From an uncultured Pelagibacteraceae bacterium (GTDB lineage: Bacteria > Pseudomonadota > Alphaproteobacteria > Pelagibacterales > Pelagibacteraceae): 64,000 bases of DNA. Shown here piece after piece: positions 17,740-28,987 of this stretch. The notes below the pieces were generated by a model, which had not been told where the DNA came from, made no database searches, and saw nothing but the letters and a program-made list of their open reading frames with translations. The position numbers and the translations under genes were made by a program. The stretch lies in assembly GCA_902551755.1 (NCBI GenBank), contig CACDEB010000003.1, positions 58,673-122,672 on the forward strand, in the 5' to 3' direction. The first letter of the stretch is position 1. Every line of letters begins with the position of its first letter.

Positions 17740-19649
17740 TTAATAATCAAGTAAGTAAGTATTAAAGAAAAGCCAATCAACATTATAAATGCGTATTGAT
17801 AAATAAAACCGTTCTGAAATTTAACCGCCTTAATCGACAAGCCTTTAATAAGATTTGAAATACCATCTGGTCCAAATCTATCTATTGTTAAACCGTCAAT
17901 TTTTTTCCAAAAAAATAGACCTAATTTTTTGCAAGGTTCTACAAAGATATAAGAATAAAGCTCATCAAAATACCATTTCTTTTTTAAAAAATTTATTAAT
18001 GGATAATTAGTTTTTGTAAAATTTTCTAATACACTCTTATCCTTCAAAAATAAGTAGTAAGAAATCGGTATGCTTAAAGTAACTATTGTCGGGGTCAACA
18101 AAATAAACCACAGCGGCGGATGATCTTCACTTAATGGCTCTAAAAATTTAATAGACTCTCCCCAAAAATTAATACTACTTTGATTGCCTATTAATAGATC
18201 TTTGAAAAAGAAACCGGCAAAAATTGACCCTAAACCAAGAACTATAAGTGGCAAAATCATCACCGCCGGTGACTCATGAATTTTTTCGTATTTGACTTCT
18301 TGATTATTATAATTTCCATGAAATGTTTTAAAAAATAATCTCCATGAGTAAATTGCTGTTAACATAGCAGTAACAATTCCAATACCAGCTGCATAAATAC
18401 CAGTTACGTTTCCTCTTAAATACGCAAATTCAATAATTGCGTCTTTTGAATAAAAACCAGATAAAAAAGGGAAACCAGTCAAAGCTAATGTGCCTACCAG
18501 CATTAAAGCATAAGTGTAAGGAATCTTTTTATATACCCCACCCATTTTTTCGATATCCTGTTCATCTTTGAAAGAGTGTATTACAGAACCAGCTCCTAAA
18601 AAAAGCAAAGCCTTAAAAAAAGCATGAGTAAATAGATGAAACATTGCAACGTTGTATGCACCTACACCAGTTGCAAAAAACATATATCCAAGCTGGCTAC
18701 ATGTTGAATAAGCAATTATCTTTTTTATATCGGTTTGGACTAATGCAATTGTAGCAGCAAAAAAAGCTGTACTCATTCCAATAACAGTAATTATATTGAG
18801 TGCTAATTCTGAATATTCATAAATAGGAGAACATCTTACAACTAAAAAAATACCTGCAGTAACCATTGTTGCAGCATGGATTAATGCAGATACAGGTGTT
18901 GGTCCTTCCATCGCATCGGGTAACCAAGTGTGTAAAAAAATCTGGGCTGATTTTCCCATCGCGCCTATAAATAACAATATACAAATTAGATCTATTGATT
19001 TAAATTCAATACCAAGAACATTTATATTTTTTGTATTCAAGGTTTGAATTTGACTGAATACTTCATCGTAACTTACTGTTCCAAAATAATAAAAAATTAA
19101 AAAAATACCAAGAGCAAAACCAAAATCTCCAACTCTATTAACTACGAAAGCTTTAATGGCGGCCGCATTAGCAGCTTTTTTTTTAAACCAAAAACCAATT
19201 AAAAAATACGAACAGAGACCTACTCCTTCCCACCCAAAGAATAATTGTAAAAAATTGTCTGAAGTAACCAGCACTAACATTGCAAATGTAAACAAAGATA
19301 AATAAGACATAAACCTCGGTTTGTGAGGATCGTGAGACATATAACCAATTGAGTAGATATGAACCAATGCTGAAACAAGCGTTACCACAACCATCATGAG
19401 TGAGGATAGTGCATCTATTTTTATGGACCAATTTACATTTAAAGTACCTGAGTTTATCCAACTAGAAATTAATAAATTATTTGAGTATCCATAATTTAAT
19501 ACTTTTAAAAATACTATTATTGAGAGGATAGAGGAAATACTGACAAAAAGACTTGTCATTAATTGGGAATATTTTTGGTCAAATTTATTACCAAAAAAAC
19601 CAGCAATAAATGCCCCAAGCAATGGTAAAAAAACTATGAAATATTCCAT
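17736..19649 (-). CDS. nuoL: NADH-quinone oxidoreductase subunit L
   Basis: The largest antiporter-like subunit of complex I, with a long C-terminal lateral helix that braces the membrane arm. Motifs include IDALSSLMMVVVTLVSALVH, FFGWEGVGLCSYFLIGFW, KAFVVNRVGDFGFALG, SAQIFLHTWLPDAMEGPTPVSALIHAATMV and DIKKIIAYSTCSQLGYMF. The 637-aa length is normal. It lies one base after nuoK. Confidence 0.98.
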   Translation of the reverse strand: MEYFIVFLPLLGAFIAGFFGNKFDQKYSQLMTSLFVSISSILSIIVFLKVLNYGYSNNLLISSWINSGTLNVNWSIKIDALSSLMMVVVTLVSALVHIYSIGYMSHDPHKPRFMSYLSLFTFAMLVLVTSDNFLQLFFGWEGVGLCSYFLIGFWFKKKAANAAAIKAFVVNRVGDFGFALGIFLIFYYFGTVSYDEVFSQIQTLNTKNINVLGIEFKSIDLICILLFIGAMGKSAQIFLHTWLPDAMEGPTPVSALIHAATMVTAGIFLVVRCSPIYEYSELALNIITVIGMSTAFFAATIALVQTDIKKIIAYSTCSQLGYMFFATGVGAYNVAMFHLFTHAFFKALLFLGAGSVIHSFKDEQDIEKMGGVYKKIPYTYALMLVGTLALTGFPFLSGFYSKDAIIEFAYLRGNVTGIYAAGIGIVTAMLTAIYSWRLFFKTFHGNYNNQEVKYEKIHESPAVMILPLIVLGLGSIFAGFFFKDLLIGNQSSINFWGESIKFLEPLSEDHPPLWFILLTPTIVTLSIPISYYLFLKDKSVLENFTKTNYPLINFLKKKWYFDELYSYIFVEPCKKLGLFFWKKIDGLTIDRFGPDGISNLIKGLSIKAVKFQNGFIYQYAFIMLIGFSLILTYLIIK

Positions 19650-19650
19650 A

Positions 19651-19962
19651 TTAACCTTTTAAATTTTCAATTTCTTCGACTCTTATTGTTCCTGCGTTAC
19701 GGTAATAGACTACTATTATGGCTAAACCAATAGCCGCTTCTGCTGCTGCAACAGTTAAAATAAATAAAGTAAATATTTGACCGGATAAGTCTTGAAGAAA
19801 TATTGAGAAAGATACTAGATTGATATTTACTGCCAACAATATTAATTCAATACTCATTAAAATAACAATTACATTTTTTCTATTTAAGAATATTCCAATT
19901 ATACCAATAGTAAAAATGATTGCCCCTAATGTCAGATAATGCCCAAGGGAAACTTCAAACAT
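19651..19962 (-). CDS. nuoK: NADH-quinone oxidoreductase subunit K
   Basis: A 103-aa, three-helix subunit of the complex I membrane arm. The second helix carries [17 protein letters not shown] with the functionally important glutamate. The third has [23 protein letters not shown] with the second glutamate. Length and pattern are standard. It overlaps nuoJ by 8 bases. Confidence 0.98.
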   Translation of the reverse strand: MFEVSLGHYLTLGAIIFTIGIIGIFLNRKNVIVILMSIELILLAVNINLVSFSIFLQDLSGQIFTLFILTVAAAEAAIGLAIIVVYYRNAGTIRVEEIENLKG

Positions 19963-20587
19963 CTATTTTAACCCCTTCATTTGATTTAACTTCTACTAAC
20001 TCAACACCTTGATTTTTTTCTCTAGATATTTGGCTAAAATAATTTTGTCTTTTAACTCCTTCTCTTTTCCTAAATGTAAGAACGATTGCTCCAATCATGG
20101 CCACAAGTAATATCATCCCTGAAATTTGAAATAGATGAATGTATTCTGTATATAATACGCTCCCTATAGTATGAGTATTTGTAGGATTTGAAGTCAGACT
20201 ATCAGAAAAGTTTTTGATAATATCAGGTTTGTATTTCCATCCTCCAATTATGATTATTAATTCAAAAAAAATAATCAAGCTTACAATTAGTCCTACAGGT
20301 ATATGAGTGCTTGTTTCACTTGATTTGAACCATTGATTTTTTTGCTGAGCAACATTTAACATCATAACTACAAATAAAAATAAAACTGCAACTGCTCCAA
20401 CATAAACAATTAACATTATCATTCCTAAAAATTCTGCACCTATCATAATAAAAAGGCATGAAATCGATATAAAATCTAATATAAGAAAGAAAACAGAATG
20501 AACAGTGTTCTTTGATGCAGTTACCATTATTGCAGAAATTATTGCAACAAATGAAAAAAAATAAAAAAATATAGCGTGTGCTAACAT
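19955..20587 (-). CDS. nuoJ: NADH-quinone oxidoreductase subunit J
   Basis: Membrane-arm subunit of complex I with five helices. The N-terminal helices include [17 protein letters not shown] and the conserved [25 protein letters not shown] segment that forms the pi-bulge helix. Beyond about residue 180 it has a charged cytoplasmic tail. The length of 210 aa is normal. It lies six bases downstream of nuoI. Confidence 0.97.
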   Translation of the reverse strand: MLAHAIFFYFFSFVAIISAIMVTASKNTVHSVFFLILDFISISCLFIMIGAEFLGMIMLIVYVGAVAVLFLFVVMMLNVAQQKNQWFKSSETSTHIPVGLIVSLIIFFELIIIIGGWKYKPDIIKNFSDSLTSNPTNTHTIGSVLYTEYIHLFQISGMILLVAMIGAIVLTFRKREGVKRQNYFSQISREKNQGVELVEVKSNEGVKIDV

Positions 20588-20593
20588 TTGCTA

Positions 20594-21079
20594 TTATCTA
20601 TACGGGTTATCAGCTTTTATATTTGCAGCTAAAACATTCTCCCATCTATCTCCATTTTCTAAAAGCTTTTCTTTATTATAGTAAAGTTCTTCCCTGGTAT
20701 GTGTTGCAAATTCAAAGTTAGGACCTTGCACTATAGCATCAACTGGACACGACTCTTCACACAAACCACAATAGATACATTTTAGCATATCAATATCGTA
20801 TCTTGTCGTTTTTCTACTTCCGTCTTCTCTAGCTGTAGACTCTATTGTTATTGCTTGAGCTGGACAAACAGCTTCACAAAGTTTACATGCTATACATCTT
20901 TCCTCACCGTTTGGATATCTTCTTAAGGCGTGCTCTCCCCTATATCGTGGTGAAATCTTGCCTTTTTCAAAAGGATAATTAAGTGTCTTTTTTGGTTTAA
21001 ATGACTCTTTAATAGCTATCAATAAGCCTGTTAAAAAATCAATTAAAAATACTGTTTTAAATATTCGAATTATATTCAT
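20594..21079 (-). CDS. nuoI: NADH-quinone oxidoreductase subunit I
   Basis: Peripheral-arm subunit carrying two [4Fe-4S] clusters (N6a, N6b). The cysteine motifs [12 protein letters not shown] and [12 protein letters not shown] are both intact, and the [18 protein letters not shown] entry sequence precedes them. The 161-aa length is typical. It passes electrons from NuoG toward NuoB. Confidence 0.98.
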   Translation of the reverse strand: MNIIRIFKTVFLIDFLTGLLIAIKESFKPKKTLNYPFEKGKISPRYRGEHALRRYPNGEERCIACKLCEAVCPAQAITIESTAREDGSRKTTRYDIDMLKCIYCGLCEESCPVDAIVQGPNFEFATHTREELYYNKEKLLENGDRWENVLAANIKADNPYR

Positions 21080-21082
21080 AGT

Positions 21083-22081
21083 TTAATATACAGGTAATAA
21101 GTCAAAATATAATAAATAACCAGAAGTTAATACCACCCAAATTAAAGAGAAAGGCAGAAAAACCTTCCATCCGAGCCTCATAAGTTGATCGTATCTATAT
21201 CTTGGCACAATAGCTTTTATAAGTGCGAACAAAACAAACAAAAATAAAATTTTTAATATTAGCCACACCGGTGGAGGTACTATATCAAACAATGGGATAT
21301 CCATTGGTGCTAACCAGCCTCCCAGAAAAAGAATTGACCCAAGTGCACACATAAGCAAAATATTTGCATATTCGCCCAACCAAAACATTGCATACATCAT
21401 GCCGCTATACTCGGTTTGATAACCCGCAACTAACTCAGCCTCTGCTTCAGGTAAATCAAATGGTGGTCTATTTGTCTCTGCAAGCGATGAAATAAAGAAA
21501 ATCACAAACATTGGAAATAAAGGAATTACAAACCAAATTTTCTCTTGAGCTAAAACTATATCACTTAAGTTTAACGAACCAACGCACAATAAAACATTTA
21601 TGATTATTACTCCGATAGAAACTTCATAAGAGACCATTTGCGCAGCAGATCTTATTGAGCCTAAAAATGGATACTTTGAATTTGAGGCCCAGCCACCCAT
21701 TATAATTCCATAAACACCCAAAGATGAAATTGCAAATATATAAAGGATACCAACATTTATGTCAGCCAAAACATAATCTTTACTGAAAGGAATTACTGCC
21801 CATGCAATAAGGGCTAAAGTCATCGTAACTATTGGGGCTAAAATAAATATAATTTTATTCGAACTTGCAGGTATTATAATTTCTTTGAAAATGTATTTAA
21901 GCGCATCTGCCAAAGTTTGAAATAAACCGAAAGGACCTACTACATTTGGCCCTCGTCTTTTTTGAACAAAAGCCCAAATTCTTCTATCAAGCCACACAAT
22001 CATTGCTACTGATACAAGAACAGGAATTAAAACATAAAGTATTTTGTAAATTTCAGAAAATAATAAAACTATGTATTCCAT
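21083..22081 (-). CDS. nuoH: NADH-quinone oxidoreductase subunit H
   Basis: Membrane subunit that forms much of the quinone chamber. It shows [36 protein letters not shown] split over the first loop, [30 protein letters not shown] with the acidic E-channel residues, and [14 protein letters not shown] near the end. The 332-aa length is normal. It is one base downstream of nuoG. Confidence 0.98.
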   Translation of the reverse strand: MEYIVLLFSEIYKILYVLIPVLVSVAMIVWLDRRIWAFVQKRRGPNVVGPFGLFQTLADALKYIFKEIIIPASSNKIIFILAPIVTMTLALIAWAVIPFSKDYVLADINVGILYIFAISSLGVYGIIMGGWASNSKYPFLGSIRSAAQMVSYEVSIGVIIINVLLCVGSLNLSDIVLAQEKIWFVIPLFPMFVIFFISSLAETNRPPFDLPEAEAELVAGYQTEYSGMMYAMFWLGEYANILLMCALGSILFLGGWLAPMDIPLFDIVPPPVWLILKILFLFVLFALIKAIVPRYRYDQLMRLGWKVFLPFSLIWVVLTSGYLLYFDLLPVY

Positions 22082-24094
22082 TTAACCGTCAGTTCCAGTT
22101 TTCAAAGAAACAAGTTTTAAATTTCTGCATTCTGCCATTGTCTTTGAAGATCTTGCTATAACGTTAGTAAAATAATAATCAATTTTATCGACGAAAATTT
22201 CTTCTTTTATGAAGTCATTTTTAACTGTTGCATCGCTTTTTTTTGTGTTTTGATTAAGATAATTTAAAAGATTATCTATAAGTTCTTGTTTATTTGTATA
22301 AAGACTTTTACCCTTAAGTTTCTTTGACACTTCATTAACAATTTCCCAATCTTCCTTTGCTTCACCAGGTGGATAGGAAGCCTTAAAAGCTAATTGCAAG
22401 TTACCTTCAAGATTAGTGTAATATCCATCTTGCTCTGTATATGCTGCGCTAGGCAATATTAGATCTGCCATTTCAGCTCCTCTGTCACCATGAGTTCCTA
22501 TATAAACAATAAATTCATTTTTCTTTTTGATATTCAAATTATCCTGACCAAATAATAAAACTAATTCAAATTGATTTGATAACACATTATCTATAGTTTC
22601 GTTGTCTAAAATATCCAAATCATATGCACCAACAGTTGATGCATTATTAGAAAGGACGCTTAAAGCATTCCAGTCATCGTTTACTTTATTATTTTCTGAT
22701 AAAAATTTTTTCATTCCTTCAAATAAGTATCCTGAGGAGTTAAGTTTAAGAGCTGATTGTCCAAAAATAACAATAGGATTTTTTGCAGAAATTATTTTTT
22801 TTGAGACTTCGTGTTCATTTAAAATTATTTTTTTTAACTCATCAGTGTTGCTGGATATAACTTTATATGGATATGTTAAATCCCCAACATCATTCAAAGA
22901 ATAAATTTCCATATTATTCTTTAAATAACTTTTTCGTATTCTTGAATTCAAAATTGTTGCTTCATGACGTGGATTAGTCCCAACCAAAAGAATAAAATCT
23001 GATTTTTCTATATTTGAAATTTGGGTATTAAAAATATAATTGGTTCGTGAACTATTGTTTACATAAGTTTTTACAGGTCTTGAGTCCAAGTTTTTACAGT
23101 TCAAAATTTTATTAAAAAGCTCTTTAACAGAAAATAGAGTTTCCATATTAGTAAGATCACCAGTTATACATCCAATTTTATCAGGATTTGTGCTTTTGAT
23201 TTTATTAGTTAAGTTCTCATAAGCATCTTCCCATGAAATTTTTTTAAAACCATCGTTAGATTTAATATAAGGAGTATCAAGTCTTTGATATTTTAAACCA
23301 TCACATGCATAACGAGTTTTATCTGATATCCACTCTTCATTAATGCTTTCGTTAATCTTTGGAAGTATACGTTTTACTTCCCAACCATATGTATCAATTC
23401 TTATATTTGAACCAACTGCGTCCATAACATCGATCGACTCTGTTTTTTTTAATTCCCATGGTCTAGCTTCAAAAACGTATGGCTTCGATGTTAAAGCGCC
23501 AACTGGGCACAAATCGATAACATTTCCTGATAGCTCTGACTCCATGGATTTTTCCAAGTATGTAGTTATTTGAGTATCTTCTCCTCTACCAATTGCTCCA
23601 ATCTCCGAAACACCAGCAACCTCGGTCGCAAATCTTATACACCTCGTGCAGTGAATACATCTTGTCATTTGAGTTTTGATTAATGGACCCATATATTTTT
23701 CAGATACAAATCTTTTATTTTCCTTAAATCTTGATTTATCAATTCCATAAAACATCGATTGATCTTGCAGATCGCATTCACCTCCTTGATCACAAACTGG
23801 ACAGTCGAGCGGGTGATTTGCTAATAAAAATTCCATAACGCCTTTTCTTGCTTTTTCAACAAATTCAGTATTTGTTTTAATATTCATTCCATCCGCTACA
23901 GGCATTGCGCAAGATGCAACTGGCTTTGGGGACTTTTCAATTTCAACTAGGCACATTCTACAGTTTCCTGCTATTGAAAGTTTTTCATGATAACAAAATC
24001 TTGGTATTTCAGCTCCAGCTTGTTCACATGCCTGCAAAACCGTTAAGCCATCTTCTACTTCTAATTCGTTATTGTTAACTTTTATTTTGGGCAT
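22082..24094 (-). CDS. nuoG: NADH-quinone oxidoreductase subunit G
   Basis: Large peripheral subunit of complex I. The N-terminal 2Fe-2S ferredoxin domain has [23 protein letters not shown] and CRMC. The His-Cys motif domain [18 protein letters not shown] (about 95-112) and the 4Fe-4S motif [10 protein letters not shown] follow. A molybdopterin-oxidoreductase-like domain lacking the cofactor makes up the rest. The 670-aa length fits the alphaproteobacterial form. It overlaps nuoF by 20 bases. Confidence 0.97.
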   Translation of the reverse strand: MPKIKVNNNELEVEDGLTVLQACEQAGAEIPRFCYHEKLSIAGNCRMCLVEIEKSPKPVASCAMPVADGMNIKTNTEFVEKARKGVMEFLLANHPLDCPVCDQGGECDLQDQSMFYGIDKSRFKENKRFVSEKYMGPLIKTQMTRCIHCTRCIRFATEVAGVSEIGAIGRGEDTQITTYLEKSMESELSGNVIDLCPVGALTSKPYVFEARPWELKKTESIDVMDAVGSNIRIDTYGWEVKRILPKINESINEEWISDKTRYACDGLKYQRLDTPYIKSNDGFKKISWEDAYENLTNKIKSTNPDKIGCITGDLTNMETLFSVKELFNKILNCKNLDSRPVKTYVNNSSRTNYIFNTQISNIEKSDFILLVGTNPRHEATILNSRIRKSYLKNNMEIYSLNDVGDLTYPYKVISSNTDELKKIILNEHEVSKKIISAKNPIVIFGQSALKLNSSGYLFEGMKKFLSENNKVNDDWNALSVLSNNASTVGAYDLDILDNETIDNVLSNQFELVLLFGQDNLNIKKKNEFIVYIGTHGDRGAEMADLILPSAAYTEQDGYYTNLEGNLQLAFKASYPPGEAKEDWEIVNEVSKKLKGKSLYTNKQELIDNLLNYLNQNTKKSDATVKNDFIKEEIFVDKIDYYFTNVIARSSKTMAECRNLKLVSLKTGTDG

Positions 24095-25418
24095 TATCTT
24101 TTTCTAATAAGTGTTGATCTACTAGGTATGGGATATCTTTATTTGACTTAACTAATGGATCAAAATTATTTCTTTTTATAATCTCTTTTTTGAAATTTCT
24201 TAAAAGACCTTGAACTGGCCAAGCAGATCCTTCTCCAAAAGCACAAATGGTATGACCTTCAATCTGTTTTGTAACATCAAATAACATTTCAACTTCCTCT
24301 CTCGATGCTTCTCCTTTAGCCATTCTTTCTAAAATTCTCCACATCCAGCCTGAACCTTCTCTACAAGGAGTACATTGACCACAACTTTCATGTTTATAAA
24401 ATCGCGCTATTCTTGCAAAACATTTAATAATATCTTGATCTTTGTTAATTACGACTATTCCCGCAGTCCCTAACCCACTTTTATTTTCAACCAATGAGTC
24501 AAAATCCATAGTTATCTTTTCTGAAATTTCTTTATTTAACAAGGGCATTGAAGAACCACCTGGTATAACTGCTTGTAAATTTTCCCATCCACCTACTACT
24601 CCACCTGCGTGGGTTTCAATTAAATCTTTCAAAGGAACTCCCATTTCTTCTTCAACATTACAAGGTTTGTTTACATTTCCAGAAATACAAAAGATTTTAG
24701 TACCAGTATTTTTTGGTTTGCCTAATGATGCAAACCATTTAGAACCTTTTCTCAAAATTGTAGGAACAACTGAAACAGTCTCAACATTATTAACTATAGT
24801 TGGACAACCATATAATCCAACTAACGCAGGAAAAGGTGGTTTTAATCTTGGTTGACCTTTGTTACCCTCAATACTTTCAAGCAAAGCTGTCTCTTCACCA
24901 CATATGTAAGCTCCAGCTCCATAATGAATGTAAATATCTAAATCCCAACCAGTTCCAGAAGCATTTTTGCCAATTAAATTATCTTTATAAGCCTCGTCAA
25001 TAGCTTTTTGTAATTCTATACCTTCGTTGTAATATTCACCTCTTAAGTAAATATAACATTTATGCGAGTTAACAGCGTAGGCCGCAATTAAACAACCTTC
25101 TAAAAGTTTATGAGGTTCAAATCTTAGAATATCCCTATCTTTACAAGTTCCAGGTTCAGACTCATCTGCGTTAATTACAAGGTAGTGAGGCCTTGATCCA
25201 ACTTCCTTAGGTGCAAATGACCATTTTAACCCAGTAGGGAAACCTGCGCCACCTCTCCCTCTTAATTCTGATTTTTTAATCTCATCAATAATCCAGTCTC
25301 TACCTTTTTCACATAAATCTTTAGTATTTGTCCAATCACCTCTTTTTTTTGAAGAGCTTAAGTCAGCTCCTAAATCATTATAAAGGTTTTTAAATATTCT
25401 ATCTTCGTCTTTAAGCAT
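24075..25418 (-). CDS. nuoF: NADH-quinone oxidoreductase subunit F
   Basis: NADH- and FMN-binding subunit of complex I. The motifs are [16 protein letters not shown] (NADH binding), [15 protein letters not shown], the FMN loop [19 protein letters not shown], and the 4Fe-4S ligands in [12 protein letters not shown] plus a later [10 protein letters not shown]. The 447-aa length is normal. It works with NuoE and NuoG as the dehydrogenase module. Confidence 0.98.
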   Translation of the reverse strand: MLKDEDRIFKNLYNDLGADLSSSKKRGDWTNTKDLCEKGRDWIIDEIKKSELRGRGGAGFPTGLKWSFAPKEVGSRPHYLVINADESEPGTCKDRDILRFEPHKLLEGCLIAAYAVNSHKCYIYLRGEYYNEGIELQKAIDEAYKDNLIGKNASGTGWDLDIYIHYGAGAYICGEETALLESIEGNKGQPRLKPPFPALVGLYGCPTIVNNVETVSVVPTILRKGSKWFASLGKPKNTGTKIFCISGNVNKPCNVEEEMGVPLKDLIETHAGGVVGGWENLQAVIPGGSSMPLLNKEISEKITMDFDSLVENKSGLGTAGIVVINKDQDIIKCFARIARFYKHESCGQCTPCREGSGWMWRILERMAKGEASREEVEMLFDVTKQIEGHTICAFGEGSAWPVQGLLRNFKKEIIKRNNFDPLVKSNKDIPYLVDQHLLEKDNAQNKS

Positions 25419-26019
25419 TTTTTAAATCCAATAATGTTTTTCTGTTATTTTCAGGTTCTGAGTTAATTCTCCCTCTATAAGATCCTGGTTTTGGTTTTTT
25501 ACCCAAAAGCACTTCATCGATAATTTTTTCACTTTGTCTTATATCTAAATCTTCATAGTAATCATTGTTAATTTGCATCATTGGAGCATTAATACAGGCA
25601 CCAAGACATTCTACCTCTGTCCAAGAACAATTTCCATTTTCAGATAATACATTTTCTTTTTCAGATATCTTTTTTTTACATACATCTACAATCTTGTATG
25701 CTCCTCTGATCATGCAGGGGGTTGTAGTACAAATTTGGACATGAAAATTTCCTACAGGTGAAAGATTATACATTGAGTAGAAAGTGGCTACTTCGTAGAC
25801 TTTGATGTAAGGCATATTTAAAAACTTAGCTATATATTTAATTGCTGATAAAGGTATCCAGTTATTGTTTTGCCTTTGAGCAATATACAATAAAGCCATC
25901 ACAGCACTTTTCTCTTTTCCCTTAGGATAATTTGATAAAATTTTTTTTGCAGCTTCGAAACTTTGTTGATCAAATTCAAATTTATCAGGTTGATCTTTTG
26001 AAATTTTTTTTAAACTCAT
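25411..26019 (-). CDS. nuoE: NADH-quinone oxidoreductase subunit E
   Basis: Carries the N1a [2Fe-2S] cluster. Ligands are in [14 protein letters not shown] and [16 protein letters not shown]. The preceding region has [20 protein letters not shown] and [13 protein letters not shown], typical of the NuoE thioredoxin-like fold. The 202-aa length is standard. It overlaps nuoD and nuoF by a few bases on either side. Confidence 0.98.
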   Translation of the reverse strand: MSLKKISKDQPDKFEFDQQSFEAAKKILSNYPKGKEKSAVMALLYIAQRQNNNWIPLSAIKYIAKFLNMPYIKVYEVATFYSMYNLSPVGNFHVQICTTTPCMIRGAYKIVDVCKKKISEKENVLSENGNCSWTEVECLGACINAPMMQINNDYYEDLDIRQSEKIIDEVLLGKKPKPGSYRGRINSEPENNRKTLLDLKNA

Positions 26020-27191
26020 CGGTCTATTTCCCCAAACACAATATCTAATGAACCTAATACAGCTGGTACATCAGCCAACATATGTCCTTTAATTAAATAA
26101 TCCATTGCTTGAAGATGAGAAAACCCGGGCGCTCTAATTTTGCATTTATATGGTTTACTTGAACCATCAGAAATTAAATAAACACCAAATTCACCCTTTG
26201 GTGCTTCCACTGCAGTATAAATCTCATCTTTTTTTACTCTGTAGCCTTCTGTAAATAATTTAAAATGGTGAATTAATGCTTCCATCGACTCTTTAATTTC
26301 TTTTTTGGGTGGAGGAGTAATCTTATTATCTTGAGATTTTACAGGTCCTTTTGGTAACTGTTCTAAACATTGTTTAATTATTTTTACACTTTCTCTCATT
26401 TCTTCAACTCTACAAAGGTATCTGTCATAACAATCTCCGTTTTTTCCTATCGGCACCTTAAATGATAATTGTTTGTAACAATCGTAAGGTTGAGATTTTC
26501 TTAAATCCCAAGGCACGCCTGAGCCTCTCATCATTACCCCCGAGAATGAATAGTTTAATGCATCATCTTTTGAAACTATACCAATATCAACATTTCTTTG
26601 TTTAAAAATTCTGTTATCAGTGAGTAAAGTTTCTAAATCGTCGATTATTTTTGGAAACTCATTACAAAATTTTAAAATATCTGTATCGAGACCTCTTGGC
26701 AAATCCTGATGAACGCCACCTGGTCTAAAATAGTTGGCATGCAATCTTGATCCTGAAACTCTTTCATAAAATTCCATAAGTTTTTCTCTCTCCTCAAAAC
26801 CCCATAAAGAAGGAGTCAAGGCACCAACGTCTAAAGCTTGTGTAGTGATGTTTAGTATGTGGCTTAAAATTCTTCCAATCTCGCAAAAAATAACTCTAAT
26901 GTATTGACCTCTTATTGGTACTTCAATATCTAAAATTTTTTCAATAGCTAAAGCAAAAGCATGTTCTTGGTTCATTGGCGCTACATAATCAAGTCTATCA
27001 AAATAAGGAATAGCTTGGGAATATGTTTTGTTCTCGATTAATTTTTCTGTTCCCCTATGAAGTAAACCAATATGAGGATCTGCTTTTTCCACAATCTCTC
27101 CATCTAATTCCAATATCAGTCTCAAAACACCATGCGCAGCCGGATGTTGTGGTCCAAAATTGAGATTTAATGTTTTTGTTTGTTTACTCAT
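26016..27191 (-). CDS. nuoD: NADH-quinone oxidoreductase subunit D
   Basis: 49-kDa-type subunit that forms the quinone-binding pocket with NuoB. Motifs are [57 protein letters not shown], and the C-terminal [29 protein letters not shown] region. I choose the ATG at 27191 ([14 protein letters not shown]), which overlaps the nuoC stop by eight bases. A start further upstream would add 19 unrelated residues inside nuoC. Confidence 0.97.
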   Translation of the reverse strand: MSKQTKTLNLNFGPQHPAAHGVLRLILELDGEIVEKADPHIGLLHRGTEKLIENKTYSQAIPYFDRLDYVAPMNQEHAFALAIEKILDIEVPIRGQYIRVIFCEIGRILSHILNITTQALDVGALTPSLWGFEEREKLMEFYERVSGSRLHANYFRPGGVHQDLPRGLDTDILKFCNEFPKIIDDLETLLTDNRIFKQRNVDIGIVSKDDALNYSFSGVMMRGSGVPWDLRKSQPYDCYKQLSFKVPIGKNGDCYDRYLCRVEEMRESVKIIKQCLEQLPKGPVKSQDNKITPPPKKEIKESMEALIHHFKLFTEGYRVKKDEIYTAVEAPKGEFGVYLISDGSSKPYKCKIRAPGFSHLQAMDYLIKGHMLADVPAVLGSLDIVFGEIDR

Positions 27192-27780
27192 TATTTTTTT
27201 TAATTTCCTTAATGTATTCAGTTCCTTGCCAAGGACTATTATAATCAAAGTTTCTGTAGTCCTGCTCTAACTTTACCGGCTCATAAATTACTTTTTTCTT
27301 CTCTTCGCTATATCTTACCTCTTTGTGTCCTGTTATTGGAAAATCTTTTCTTAATGGATATCCCTCAAATCCATAGTCTGTCAAAATTCTTCTTAAATCT
27401 GGATGATCCTGAAAATCAATACCGTACATATCAAAAACTTCTCTTTCCATCCAATTAGCAGATGGAAAAATATTTGTTATTGAAAAAACTTTTTCATTTT
27501 CATTTAAAGGAAAATCAATGATTATTCTTTTGTTAAACTCATGACTTAGCAACAAATAAATCATCCTAAATCTATTTTTTTTATTTGGGTAATCTACTGC
27601 AGTTATATCTATCAGTTGCTTGAATTTCATTTCAGGATTAGATTTTAAAAATAAAAGAACTTCTTTCAAATCATCTTTTTCAATTGAAACATTTAATGTT
27701 TCATGGACAATTTTTGACGAACTCACTTTAGTATTAAGTTCTGAATTTATTTTTTTTTCTAAATCTGTGTTATTTAACAT
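27184..27780 (-). CDS. nuoC: NADH-quinone oxidoreductase subunit C
   Basis: 30-kDa-type peripheral subunit without its own cofactor. The conserved block [39 protein letters not shown] lies at about residues 110-150, split by a small loop. The 198-aa length is normal. NuoC and NuoD are separate genes, as in alphaproteobacteria, not fused as in E. coli. Confidence 0.97.
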   Translation of the reverse strand: MLNNTDLEKKINSELNTKVSSSKIVHETLNVSIEKDDLKEVLLFLKSNPEMKFKQLIDITAVDYPNKKNRFRMIYLLLSHEFNKRIIIDFPLNENEKVFSITNIFPSANWMEREVFDMYGIDFQDHPDLRRILTDYGFEGYPLRKDFPITGHKEVRYSEEKKKVIYEPVKLEQDYRNFDYNSPWQGTEYIKEIKKNNE

Positions 27781-28301
27781 TATCTACTTATTGAACCTTG
27801 GTCTCTTATCTTTTTTTGTAATTGCATTATCCCGTATAATAAAGCCTCAGCTGAGGGAGGGCATCCTGGTACATAAACATCAACTGGAACAACTCTATCG
27901 CATCCTCTAACAACAGAATATGAGTAGTGGTAGTAGCCACCACCATTTGCACAGCTTCCCATAGATATCACATATCTTGGTTCAGGCATTTGATCATAAA
28001 CTTTTCTTAACGCTGGAGCCATTTTATTAGTTAATGTTCCAGCAACAATCATCACATCTGATTGTCTTGGTGAAGCTCTTGGAGCAGCTCCAAATCTCTC
28101 CAGGTCATACCTTGGCATAGATGTTTGCATCATTTCAACCGCACAACAGGCAAGTCCAAATGTCATCCAGTGCAATGAACCTGTTCTAGCCCAATTTACC
28201 AAATTGTCTAAAGAAGTTGTTATAAAACCTTTATCCGCAAAATCTTTAGCAAGTTGTTTAAATTCTTTTGGAATTTGATCTTCTTTTTCTTTTAGGTTCA
28301 T
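27780..28301 (-). CDS. nuoB: NADH-quinone oxidoreductase subunit B
   Basis: Holds the terminal N2 [4Fe-4S] cluster that reduces quinone. The tandem cysteines are in [11 protein letters not shown], with further ligands in [45 protein letters not shown] prefer the ATG at 28301, which overlaps the nuoA stop as ATGA. A start at 28328 would add nine residues and a 31-base overlap. Confidence 0.97.
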   Translation of the reverse strand: MNLKEKEDQIPKEFKQLAKDFADKGFITTSLDNLVNWARTGSLHWMTFGLACCAVEMMQTSMPRYDLERFGAAPRASPRQSDVMIVAGTLTNKMAPALRKVYDQMPEPRYVISMGSCANGGGYYHYSYSVVRGCDRVVPVDVYVPGCPPSAEALLYGIMQLQKKIRDQGSISR

Positions 28302-28666
28302 TCCCAGTCTAAGGCTCCTTTCTTCCACTCATAAATAAATCCTACAGTTAAAATAAACAAAAATATCATCATTGATACAAAGCCAAAAATTCCAATTTTA
28401 CCTAAAGAAATTGCCCATGGAAATAGGAAAGCTATTTCTAAATCAAATATTATAAATAGTATCGCCACTAAATAAAATCTAACATCAAACTCCATTCTGG
28501 AGTCATTAAAAGGTTCAAAACCACATTCATAAGCGGATAGTTTTTCTGGATCAGGGTTTTTAGGGGCAAACACAAAGTTTAAAAAAATAAACCCAATACT
28601 CAACAGAAGCGCAACTCCAAAAAATATTATGATTGTTAGATAGTTATTTAAAAAATCTTCGTACAT
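28298..28666 (-). CDS. nuoA: NADH-quinone oxidoreductase subunit A
   Basis: Three-helix membrane subunit and first gene of the nuo operon. It shows [44 protein letters not shown], split by helix boundaries; the ECGF cysteine loop and acidic FDLEIAF are diagnostic. The 122-aa length is standard. The promoter must lie in 28667-28773, where a palindrome and a repeated 9-mer are seen. Confidence 0.98.
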   Translation of the reverse strand: MYEDFLNNYLTIIIFFGVALLLSIGFIFLNFVFAPKNPDPEKLSAYECGFEPFNDSRMEFDVRFYLVAILFIIFDLEIAFLFPWAISLGKIGIFGFVSMMIFLFILTVGFIYEWKKGALDWE

Positions 28667-28714
28667 ATACGTTTATATATAATCTTTTTGATTAAATGAA
28701 AGTGCAGTTAAGTC

Positions 28715-28769
28715 ACGTTATTGGGGGCTAATTTATTGAATGATTTACGTTATTGATAATTATTATCAA
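28715..28769. promoter_or_regulatory. Repeats and palindrome upstream of nuoA
   Basis: The 9-mer ACGTTATTG occurs twice in the same orientation, at 28715-28723 and 28747-28755, exactly 32 bases (about three helical turns) apart. The second copy runs into a perfect palindrome, TTGATAATTATTATCAA (28753-28769). The arrangement suggests an operator for the nuo operon, but the palindrome might instead reflect the end of the tRNA transcript. A TATATATAAA box nearer nuoA could be its -10. Confidence 0.35.
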
Positions 28770-28773
28770 AAAA

Positions 28774-28850
28774 TGGCGGGAGTGACGGGACTCGAACCCG
28801 CGACCTATCGCGTGACAGGCGATCGCTCTAACCAACTGAGCTACACCCCC
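28774..28850 (-). tRNA. tRNA-Asp (GTC)
   Basis: Minus-strand cloverleaf of 77 bases with encoded CCA. The acceptor stem GGGGGTG pairs with CACTCCC, including one G-U. The D-arm is TAGCTCAGTTGGTTAGAGC. The anticodon stem ATCGC/GCGAT encloses loop CTGTCAC, giving anticodon GTC. The T-arm contains GGTTCGAGTCC. It follows tRNA-Val closely, probably on one transcript. Confidence 0.97.
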
Positions 28851-28861
28851 ATATATTATTT

Positions 28862-28937
28862 TGGTGGGCGGTAAAGGACTCGAACCTTTGACCCCCTCGG
28901 TGTAAACGAGATGCTCTACCAACTGAGCTAACCGCCC
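28862..28937 (-). tRNA. tRNA-Val (TAC)
   Basis: Minus-strand cloverleaf of 76 bases with encoded CCA and discriminator A. The acceptor stem GGGCGGT/ACCGCCC is perfect. Anticodon stem TCTCG/CGAGG holds loop TTTACAC, giving anticodon TAC. The T-arm has GGTTCGAGTCC. It lies 50 bases downstream of lon. Confidence 0.97.
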
Positions 28938-28987
28938 TCCAAAGTGAATTACTAATACATCAGTGAGAAGATAATGTAAATTGCTAA

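Noticed and set aside
24442..24855. 137-codon plus-strand open frame
   Set aside because: It is antisense to the conserved core of nuoF and shows no family features or ribosome site.
28753..28769. Palindrome TTGATAATTATTATCAA as a Fur box
   Set aside because: It resembles part of the Fur consensus, but the nuo operon is not a usual Fur target and AT-rich palindromes arise easily. I list it only as an undefined element.
28728..28922. 64-codon minus-strand frame across the tRNA pair
   Set aside because: It overlaps tRNA-Asp and tRNA-Val, and its sequence is simply tRNA DNA read as protein.
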